DNA of 64,000 nt from the NCBI GenBank assembly GCA_963747405.1, contig CAVVFG010000007.1:434001-498000 (forward strand), given 5' to 3'. How positions within the stretch are numbered: the first letter of the stretch is position 1; the number at the start of each line of letters is the position of its first letter. The DNA comes from Fodinibacter sp963747405 (lineage in GTDB: Bacteria > Actinomycetota > Actinomycetes > Actinomycetales > Dermatophilaceae). The position numbers and the translations under genes were made by a program. The notes beneath the pieces are model-generated. The model saw nothing but the letters and a program-made list of their open reading frames with translations. It did not search any database and had not been told where the DNA came from. Below are positions 34,278 through 40,384 of the stretch, piece by piece.

Positions 34278-35699
34278 TCAGCCCACTGCTCCTTCCATCT
34301 GCAGCTCGATGAGGCGGTTGAGCTCGAGGGCGTACTCCATCGGGAGCTCCTTGGCGATGGGCTCGACGAAGCCGCGCACGATCATCGCCATCGCCTCCTC
34401 CTCGGACATGCCTCGGGACATCAGGTAGAACATCTGGTCCTCGGACACCTTGGAGACGGTCGCCTCGTGGCCCATCTGCACGTCGTCCTCGCGGATGTCG
34501 ACGTAGGGGTAGGTGTCGGAGCGGCTGATCGTGTCGACGAGCAGGGCGTCGCAGACGACCGAGCTCTTCGACCCGTGCGCGCCCTCCATGATCTGCACCA
34601 GGCCGCGGTAGGACGTGCGTCCGCCGCCGCGGGCGACCGACTTGGAGACGATCGAGCTGCTCGTGTTGGGCGCCGCGTGCACCATCTTGGAGCCGGCGTC
34701 CTGGTGCTGGCCCTCGCCCGCGAAGGCGATCGACAGGGTCTCGCCGCGGGCGTGCTCGCCGAGCAGGAAGACGGCCGGGTACTTCATCGTCACCTTGGAG
34801 CCGATGTTGCCGTCGATCCACTCCATCGTCGCGCCCTCGGCGCAGGTCGCGCGCTTGGTGACGAGGTTGTAGACGTTGTTGGACCAGTTCTGGATCGTCG
34901 TGTAGCGCACCCGCGCGTTCTTCTTCACGACGATCTCGACGACCGCCGAGTGCAGCGAGTCGGACTTGTAGATCGGCGCGGTGCAGCCCTCGACGTAGTG
35001 CACCGAGGAGCCCTCGTCGGCGATGATCAGCGTTCGCTCGAACTGGCCCATGTTCTCGGTGTTGATCCGGAAGTACGCCTGCAGCGGGATGTCGACGTGC
35101 ACCCCCGGCGGGACGTAGATGAACGAGCCACCGGACCACACCGCGGTGTTGAGTGCGGCGAACTTGTTGTCACCGGCGGGGATGACCGAGGTGAAGTACT
35201 CGCGGAAGAGGTCCTCGTGCTCGCGCAGGCCGGTGTCGGTGTCGACGAAGATGACACCCTTGTCCTCCAGGTCCTCACGGATCTGGTGGTAGACCACCTC
35301 GGACTCGTACTGGGCCGCGACCCCGGCGACGAGGCGCTGCTTCTCGGCCTCGGGGATGCCCAGCCGGTCGTAGGTGTTCTTGATGTCCTCGGGCAGGTCC
35401 TCCCAGCTGGTGGCCTGCTTCTCGGTGGACTTCACGAAGTACTTGATGTTCTGGAAGTCGATGCCGGACAGGTCAGAGCCCCACGTGGGCATCGGCTTCT
35501 TGCCGAAGAGTCGCAGCGACTTCAGCCGCAGGTCGGTCATCCACTGCGGCTCGTTCTTGCGCGTCGAGATGTCGCTGACGACCTCGTCGTTGAGCCCGCG
35601 GCGGGCGGTCTCACCGGCCGTGTCGCTGTCGGCCCAGCCGAAGGCGTAGGTGCCGAGGTCCTTCAGACCGGGGTTGAGCTCTTCGATGCTGCTCGTCAT
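34278..35699 (-). CDS. sufB: SUF scaffold protein SufB
   Basis: 473 residues. It has WGSDLSGIDFQNIKYFVKST near residue 93, FIYVPPGVHVDIPLQAYFRI near 194, VEGCTAPIYKSDSLHSAVVE near 234 and ATCAEGATMEWIDGNIGSKV near 281. The C-terminal ATVSKVSEDQMFYLMSRGMS near 420 is highly conserved. SufB is the main scaffold on which the cluster is built. The ATG overlaps the sufR stop by four bases, placing it second in the operon. No intein is present, unlike some mycobacterial SufB genes. Confidence 0.96.
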   Translation of the reverse strand: MTSSIEELNPGLKDLGTYAFGWADSDTAGETARRGLNDEVVSDISTRKNEPQWMTDLRLKSLRLFGKKPMPTWGSDLSGIDFQNIKYFVKSTEKQATSWEDLPEDIKNTYDRLGIPEAEKQRLVAGVAAQYESEVVYHQIREDLEDKGVIFVDTDTGLREHEDLFREYFTSVIPAGDNKFAALNTAVWSGGSFIYVPPGVHVDIPLQAYFRINTENMGQFERTLIIADEGSSVHYVEGCTAPIYKSDSLHSAVVEIVVKKNARVRYTTIQNWSNNVYNLVTKRATCAEGATMEWIDGNIGSKVTMKYPAVFLLGEHARGETLSIAFAGEGQHQDAGSKMVHAAPNTSSSIVSKSVARGGGRTSYRGLVQIMEGAHGSKSSVVCDALLVDTISRSDTYPYVDIREDDVQMGHEATVSKVSEDQMFYLMSRGMSEEEAMAMIVRGFVEPIAKELPMEYALELNRLIELQMEGAVG

Positions 35700-36388
35700 G
35701 ACGAGGGCCTCTCGGTGGTCGGTGCGGGGACGAAGGTGGTGCAGACGTGGTCGCCGTGGGCCAGGGTGGCCAGGCGCTGGACGTGGACGCCGAGCAGGCG
35801 GGAGAACGCCTCGGTCTCGGCCTCGCAGAACTGGGGGAACTCGGCCGCGACGTGCTGAACCGGGCAGTGCCCCTGGCAGAGCTGGATGCCGGTGAGCCGG
35901 CCCGGCCCCGCCGTGCCGACCGGGCGGGCGGATGCCGCGTAGCCGTCGGCGTTCAGCGCGTCGACGAGCGCCCCGGCCCGCGATGCGGGGTCGTCGCCGG
36001 CGGCGTCGACGCGGTCGGCGTAGCGCTGCTCGAGCGAGGCGACCCGCTGCTCGGCGAAGCGGTTCACGGCGTCGGCGCCGGCGGTGTCGCTGAGGAAGCG
36101 CAGCGCTTCACCGGCGAGGTGGTCGTAGTCGCTGACCAGGGCACGGTGGCCGCGCTCGGTGAGCACCCACGACCGGGCCGGCCGGCCGCGCCGGCGCGGG
36201 CCGGTGGCCTCGCGGGACTCGACCAGACCCTCGGCGTGCAGCGCGTCGACCTGGCGGCGCACCGCGGTCTCGGTGAGGCCCAGCCGCTCGACGAGGGCGG
36301 GGATGCTCACCGGGCCCTCCTGGCTGACGACGCGCAGCACCCGGTCGCGCGTGCGCGACTCCAGGACGTTGGCCTCGGTATTAACCAC
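35696..36388 (-). CDS. sufR: SUF operon repressor SufR
   Basis: 230 residues. A winged helix-turn-helix domain covers about residues 12-75 (RDRVLRVVSQEGPVSIPALV, LTETAVRRQVDALHAEGLVE). The C-terminal domain carries Cys residues in IQLCQGHCPVQHVAAEFPQF near 173 and a following FCEAE, the expected Fe-S ligands. SufR senses cluster status and represses its own operon. The GTG start at 36388 directly follows a TAACAT -10 box at the spacing of a leaderless message. An inverted repeat spans the promoter. Its stop overlaps the sufB start by four bases. Confidence 0.9.
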   Translation of the reverse strand: MVNTEANVLESRTRDRVLRVVSQEGPVSIPALVERLGLTETAVRRQVDALHAEGLVESREATGPRRRGRPARSWVLTERGHRALVSDYDHLAGEALRFLSDTAGADAVNRFAEQRVASLEQRYADRVDAAGDDPASRAGALVDALNADGYAASARPVGTAGPGRLTGIQLCQGHCPVQHVAAEFPQFCEAETEAFSRLLGVHVQRLATLAHGDHVCTTFVPAPTTERPSS

Positions 36389-36440
36389 ACACCCATGTTA
36401 GGTAATTGCCGCGAGCCTGTCCAAGGAAGGGTGACCTAAC
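36388..36440 (-). promoter_or_regulatory. Leaderless SUF operon promoter with flanking inverted repeat
   Basis: On the minus strand the -35 is TTGGAC (36419-36424), the spacer is 18 bases and the -10 is TAACAT (36395-36400). Six bases follow, then GTG 36388. The plus-strand sequences GTTAGGTAA (36397-36405) and TGACCTAAC (36432-36440) are inverted copies, matching at eight of nine positions. One overlaps the -10 and the other lies upstream of the -35. This is a likely SufR operator. Confidence 0.6.
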
Positions 36441-37441
36441 TCTCGACACCCCGTTCGACGCCGTGGTCGACGCCCCCCGCGACCGGGCCGGCGGCATCGG
36501 GGTCGGCGAGGTCCTCGTCCACCTCGTCGACCTCGTCCCTCGTCGTCGTCGTCGTCGTCGAAGGGCAGGAAGACCGACGGCATCCGGCGCCGTGGTGGGG
36601 CGACGGACTCGGGCCCGAGCCACCGCTCGCGCAGCGGTGCGGTGAGCACCCCGAGCGGCGCGGTGAGCACGTAGCCGTAGGCGACGACGAGGAGGGTGAG
36701 TCCCGGTGAGAGCACCAGGCCGACGACGATGGCGAGCCCGACGGCCGCGGTGGTGAGGCGGGCGTTGCGGTTGCGGGGGGACAGCAGGGTGCGGAACGAG
36801 CGGAACCGCACGGTCATCACCATCAGCAGGGCGGGCACCACGGAGACCAGCAGGGGGAACCATGCCTGCCAGGGGCCGGTGCCCGGGCCGAAGTGCGGCG
36901 AGTCGAGCGCCAGGATGGTCGCCATGACGACGGCCGCCGCGCCGGGCGAGGGTAGCCCGACGAAGTAGCGCTTGTCGGCCAGCGGGTCGATGGTGACGTT
37001 GAACCGGGCGAGCCGGAACGCCGCGCAGGCCAGCCAGAAGAACGCCGCCAGCCACGACAGGACCGGCCACTCGTCGAGCGCCCAGGTGTGCACCAGGATC
37101 GCCGGCGCCAGACCGAACGAGATGAGGTCGGCGAGCGAGTCGAGCTGCAGGCCGAACGGCGAGGTGGCCCCGATCAGCCGGGCCACGAAGCCGTCGGCGA
37201 TGTCGAGCACGATCGACACCGCGATGAGCGCGGCGGCCAGGGTGAAGTGCCCGTCGAAGGCGAGCATCACCGAGGACAGGCCGCTGATCATGTTCAGCGT
37301 GGTGAAGGCGCTCGGCGCCAGCAGCCGGGCGCGCTCGCGCTTGGGCAGCTGGCGCAGCGAGACGACCCGCGCCCCGGTGGGCGACACCAGCCGCCAGCGG
37401 TCGAGGATGCGGCGGCGCCCCGGCGTCGCCGGGCTGGTCAC
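36398..37441 (-). CDS. pssA: CDP-diacylglycerol-serine O-phosphatidyltransferase, C-terminal tail frameshifted
   Basis: 347 residues as read. Several membrane helices surround the CDP-alcohol phosphotransferase motif D-G-x2-A-R-x8-G-x3-D-x3-D, seen as DGFVARLIGATSPFGLQLDSLAD near residue 96. The enzyme makes phosphatidylserine from CDP-diacylglycerol and serine. GTG 37441 overlaps the psd stop by four bases (GTGA). The tail is odd: after PFDDDDDDEG it turns Arg/Gly-rich and runs into the sufR promoter, stopping at 36398. Removing one base near 36537-36539 gives an acidic tail (DEVDEVDEDLADPDAAG) ending at a TAG at 36436-36438, just before that promoter. The second reading is probably the true protein. 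Confidence 0.85.
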   Translation of the reverse strand: MTSPATPGRRRILDRWRLVSPTGARVVSLRQLPKRERARLLAPSAFTTLNMISGLSSVMLAFDGHFTLAAALIAVSIVLDIADGFVARLIGATSPFGLQLDSLADLISFGLAPAILVHTWALDEWPVLSWLAAFFWLACAAFRLARFNVTIDPLADKRYFVGLPSPGAAAVVMATILALDSPHFGPGTGPWQAWFPLLVSVVPALLMVMTVRFRSFRTLLSPRNRNARLTTAAVGLAIVVGLVLSPGLTLLVVAYGYVLTAPLGVLTAPLRERWLGPESVAPPRRRMPSVFLPFDDDDDDEGRGRRGGRGPRRPRCRRPGRGGRRPRRRTGCRELGHPSLDRLAAIT

Positions 37442-37833
37442 CCGGTCACCCGGACGGGGCGCACCCACCGGGCGATCACGGTGCCGGGCCGCTGTGAGAC
37501 CTCGACCGCGCGCCCGCCGTAGGGGGACCGGTTGTCGTGCACGTGGAAGGCCGACAGGAAGATGCTGACCTGCTGCCACTGCCCCTGCGGGGCGAGCTCC
37601 TCGACGGCGGCGCCTGCGTGCACCACCTTGCCGTAGGCCGGGGACAGCACGTCGTCGACCGGCACGGCGGCGCCGTCGGGGGTGCGGTCGGGGTCGCGGA
37701 AGAAGGCTGCCACGGCGGCCGGGAGGAGGCCCAGCAGGGCCGCCGTCCGGGGACGGCGGAGCAGCAGGGCGAGGGCGGCGGGCGCGGCGGCCACCACGGT
37801 GGCGGGCGCGGCCTCCCTGTCGATGCGTGGCAT
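37438..37833 (-). CDS. psd: Phosphatidylserine decarboxylase, strongly shortened and lacking the self-processing site
   Basis: 131 residues against about 200-240 for the short (archaeal/actinobacterial) Psd type. The first part is normal: a hydrophobic N-terminus, AAFFRDPDRTP near 43, DDVLSPAYGKVVHAG near 59, and SIFLSAFHVHDNRSPYGGRA near 90. It then ends ...VSQRPGTVIARWVRPVRVTG. The family C-terminal half, with the ENER region and the LIRFGS(S) processing site that forms the pyruvoyl group, is missing. The ending looks like an internal deletion joining RPG to a remnant of the VARRIV region. pssA overlaps the stop, so no room remains. It is likely inactive unless rescued elsewhere. Confidence 0.75.
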   Translation of the reverse strand: MPRIDREAAPATVVAAAPAALALLLRRPRTAALLGLLPAAVAAFFRDPDRTPDGAAVPVDDVLSPAYGKVVHAGAAVEELAPQGQWQQVSIFLSAFHVHDNRSPYGGRAVEVSQRPGTVIARWVRPVRVTG

Positions 37834-37840
37834 GGGCGCC

Positions 37841-37850
37841 AGCCTAGGAT
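37841..37850. promoter_or_regulatory. Overlapping divergent -10 boxes of psd and the ABC transporter operon
   Basis: The palindrome CCTAGG (37843-37848) is shared by TAGGAT (plus, 37845-37850, eight bases before GTG 37859) and TAGGCT (minus, 37841-37846, seven bases before ATG 37833). The start codons are only 25 bp apart, so the two promoters cannot be occupied together. Confidence 0.55.
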
Positions 37851-37858
37851 GTCGAGCC

Positions 37859-38569
37859 GTGACGGGAGCAGTGGTGGTGCGCGAGCTGCGCCGGTCGTTC
37901 CGCACGACCACTGCCGTCGACGGCGCGTCGTGGTCGGCCACGGCCGGCACGGTGACCGCGCTGCTCGGCCCCAACGGCGCCGGGAAGACAACCACCATCG
38001 AGTGCCTCGAGGGCCTGCAGCACCCCGATTCCGGGTCGGTGCAGGTGCTCGGCCGTGACCCGTGGCGCGCGTCGCCCGACCACCGGGCCCGGGTCGGGGT
38101 GATGCTGCAGGAGGGTGGGCTGCCGACCACCAGCCGGCCGCTGCCGCTGCTGCGGCACCTCGCCGCGCAGTACGCCGCACCCGCGACCCTCGACGAGCTG
38201 GTCGACCGGCTCGGCATCGCGGCGTTCGCCGGTACCACGGTGCGGCGGATGTCGGGCGGCCAGCGACAGCGGGTGGCGCTGGCGGCGGCCCTGCTCCCCC
38301 ACCCCGACGTGCTCTTCCTCGACGAGCCGACCGCCGGGCTCGACCCGCACGCCCGGCTGGAGGTCTGGGACCTGGTGCGGGCCGAGGCGGCGCGTGCAGC
38401 GTGCGTGGTGGTGACCACGCACTCCTTCGAGGAGGCCGAGCGGCTGGCCGACCGGGTCGTCATCATGGCTGCCGGGCGGGTCGTGGCCGACGGCACGCTC
38501 GACGAGGTGCGCGACGGTCGCACCCTCGAGGACGTCTACTTCGCCCTCACGACCGGGGCGGCCCGATGA
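37859..38569 (+). CDS. ABC-2 transporter ATP-binding protein
   Basis: 236 residues. Walker A LGPNGAGKTTTIECLEG starts near residue 37, signature MSGGQRQRVALAAALL near 131, Walker B VLFLDEPTAGLDPHAR near 152, and H-loop VVVTTHSFEEAERLAD near 181. This is the drug/lipid-export type (DrrA-like) of ATPase. The permease gene overlaps its stop by four bases, so the two form one transporter. ctaA follows further on; in many actinobacteria this pair sits upstream of ctaA, and a haem-related role has been suggested by position only. Confidence 0.9.
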   Translation: MTGAVVVRELRRSFRTTTAVDGASWSATAGTVTALLGPNGAGKTTTIECLEGLQHPDSGSVQVLGRDPWRASPDHRARVGVMLQEGGLPTTSRPLPLLRHLAAQYAAPATLDELVDRLGIAAFAGTTVRRMSGGQRQRVALAAALLPHPDVLFLDEPTAGLDPHARLEVWDLVRAEAARAACVVVTTHSFEEAERLADRVVIMAAGRVVADGTLDEVRDGRTLEDVYFALTTGAAR

Positions 38570-39321
38570 CGGCCACGCGGACCGGGGCGGCGCCGGCCCG
38601 ACAGCGGGTGCTGGCCAGGGCCGGGTTCGAGACGCGGATGCTGCTGGCCAACGGCGAGCAGCTGCTCGTCTCGGTGGTGCTGCCCGCGCTGGCCCTGGTC
38701 GGGCTGGCCCTCGCCTCGGTGCCCGACCTCGGGCCCGACACGCGGGCCGACGTCGCGCTCGCGGGAGCCCTGGCGCTGGCCGTCGTGTCCACCGCGTTCA
38801 CCGGGCAGGCCATCTCGACCGGCTTCGACCGCCGGGCCGGCGTGCTGCGCCTGCTCGGCACCACGCCCCTGGGGCGTGGGGGGCTGCTCGCGGCGAAGTG
38901 CCTGGCCGTGCTGTCGGTGCTCGCGGTGCAGGTCGTGGTGCTCGGTGTGCTGGGCGTGGCGCTCGGGGCTCGCCCGGAGCCGGGCGGCATCCTGCCGATG
39001 CTGGTGACGCTGCTGCTGGGCAGCGCCACGTTCGTGGCCGTCGCGCTGCTGCTCGCCGGCACGGTACGGGCCGAGGCGGTGCTGGCGATCGCCAACCTGG
39101 TGTGGGTGCTGCTGCTCGGCCTGGGGGTGCTGTTCCCCACCGACCTGCTGCCCGGGCCGCTCGGGGCCCTGGCCGCCGTGCTGCCCTCGGGCGCGCTGGG
39201 CGACGCGATGCGCTCGGCCGTCGTCGACGGCGGATGGCCCTGGCCGCAGTGGGCGCTGCTCGTGGTGTGGGGGCTGGCCGGGGGCCTGCTGGCCCGGCGC
39301 TTCTTCCGCTGGGGCGACTGA
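38566..39321 (+). CDS. ABC-2 type transporter permease
   Basis: 251 residues with six hydrophobic segments: LLVSVVLPALALVGLALASV (near 30), LAGALALAVVSTAFTGQAIS (near 66), VLSVLAVQVVVLGVLGVALG (near 108), a stretch near 145, AIANLVWVLLLGLGVLFPTD (near 170) and WALLVVWGLAGGLLARRFF (near 228). This is the ABC-2 membrane partner of the preceding ATPase. The ATG overlaps the ATPase stop by four bases. The substrate is unknown. Confidence 0.87.
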   Translation: MTATRTGAAPARQRVLARAGFETRMLLANGEQLLVSVVLPALALVGLALASVPDLGPDTRADVALAGALALAVVSTAFTGQAISTGFDRRAGVLRLLGTTPLGRGGLLAAKCLAVLSVLAVQVVVLGVLGVALGARPEPGGILPMLVTLLLGSATFVAVALLLAGTVRAEAVLAIANLVWVLLLGLGVLFPTDLLPGPLGALAAVLPSGALGDAMRSAVVDGGWPWPQWALLVVWGLAGGLLARRFFRWGD

Positions 39322-39355
39322 CCGAACCCTGCACAGGGCACGTCCGGCGCCGCCG

Positions 39356-39361
39356 TAACCT
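39356..39361 (+). promoter_or_regulatory. -10 box of ctaA leaderless promoter
   Basis: TAACCT, followed by TGTGTC and GTG 39368. No convincing -35 hexamer is seen. Confidence 0.45.
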
Positions 39362-39367
39362 TGTGTC

Positions 39368-40309
39368 GTGACCAGCACGAGCACCACCACCCCGGCGGCT
39401 CCGGCCGCGCCGCGCCCGGGCCCCTTCTGGCTCTCCGCCATCCTGCTGGCCAACCTGGTGGCCGAGGTCGGCATCGTCGTGACCGGCGGGCTGGTGCGGG
39501 TCACCGGCAGTGGGCTGGGGTGCCCCACCTGGCCCGAGTGCACCGACGGGTCGATCACCCCGACCGTCGAGCAGGCCGAGGGGTTCCACAAGTACATCGA
39601 GTTCGGCAACCGCACGCTGACCGGCGTGCTCCTGGTGCTCGCGCTCGCCACCGTCCTGGCCGTGTGGCGGTGGGCTCCACGGCGCGCGATGTGGGTGGGT
39701 GCGGCCCTGGTGCTCGTCGGCGTGCTGGGCCAGGCCGTGCTCGGCGGCATCACCGTGCTGCTCGGCCTCAACCCGGCCATCGTCGCCGCCCACTTCCTGG
39801 TGTCGATGAGCCTGGTGGCCGTGTCGTCGTACCTGTGGTTCGCCCGCCACGAGGAGGCCGTGCCGCCCCGCCTGCTCGTGGCGCCGCTCGTCACCCGGCT
39901 CGGCTGGGCCACCGTCGCGGTGGGTGCCGCCGTGCTCACCCTCGGCACGGTCGTCACCGGCTCGGGCCCGCACTCGGGCGACGCCGACGAGCCGAACCGG
40001 TTCGGTGTCGACCCGCGCACCGCGTCGTGGCTGCACGCCGACCTGGTGATGATCTTCATCGGCCTGGTCGTCGCCACCTGGCTGGCCGCGCGGCTCACCG
40101 CCGTCGACGACGAGCGCCGGCCGGCGCGGGCCTGGCTGGTCGTGCTGGGCGTAGCCCTGGCGCAGGGGCTGATCGGCTACGTGCAGTACTTCACCGGGCT
40201 GCCCGAGGCCCTGGTCATCGCGCACATGCTCGGCGCAAGCCTGCTCGTCGTGGCGCTGACCTCCGGCATCCTCGCGCTGCGCCGCCGCTCGACCTCCTCG
40301 ACCTCGTAG
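39368..40309 (+). CDS. ctaA: Haem A synthase (COX15/CtaA)
   Basis: 313-residue membrane protein with eight predicted helices. The extracytoplasmic cysteine pair is in VTGSGLGCPTWPECTDGSI near residue 45. Haem-ligand histidines are in FHKYIEFGNRTLTG near 75, VAAHFLVSMSLVAV near 140, TASWLHADLVMIF near 219 and VIAHMLGASLLVV near 280. It oxidises haem O to haem A for cytochrome aa3 oxidase. ctaB, which makes haem O, lies 5 kb away on the opposite strand; the SURF1 gene at 17.3 kb serves the same oxidase. GTG 39368 is six bases from TAACCT. Confidence 0.93.
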   Translation: MTSTSTTTPAAPAAPRPGPFWLSAILLANLVAEVGIVVTGGLVRVTGSGLGCPTWPECTDGSITPTVEQAEGFHKYIEFGNRTLTGVLLVLALATVLAVWRWAPRRAMWVGAALVLVGVLGQAVLGGITVLLGLNPAIVAAHFLVSMSLVAVSSYLWFARHEEAVPPRLLVAPLVTRLGWATVAVGAAVLTLGTVVTGSGPHSGDADEPNRFGVDPRTASWLHADLVMIFIGLVVATWLAARLTAVDDERRPARAWLVVLGVALAQGLIGYVQYFTGLPEALVIAHMLGASLLVVALTSGILALRRRSTSSTS

Positions 40310-40328
40310 GCGAGCGGCCGGGCAACAT

Positions 40329-40380
40329 GCGGCGAACGGCCCGATCGCCGCGGCTTCTCCCCTGCACAGTCGGGGAGAAG
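40329..40380. terminator. Tandem hairpin terminator between ctaA and the LuxR gene
   Basis: Hairpin 1 has arms GCGGCGA (40329-40335) and TCGCCGC (40345-40351). Hairpin 2 has perfect nine-base arms CTTCTCCCC (40354-40362) and GGGGAGAAG (40372-40380). Both have nine-base loops and fill the 75-bp space between convergent stops at 40309 and 40385. Confidence 0.65.
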
Positions 40381-40384
40381 GCGG

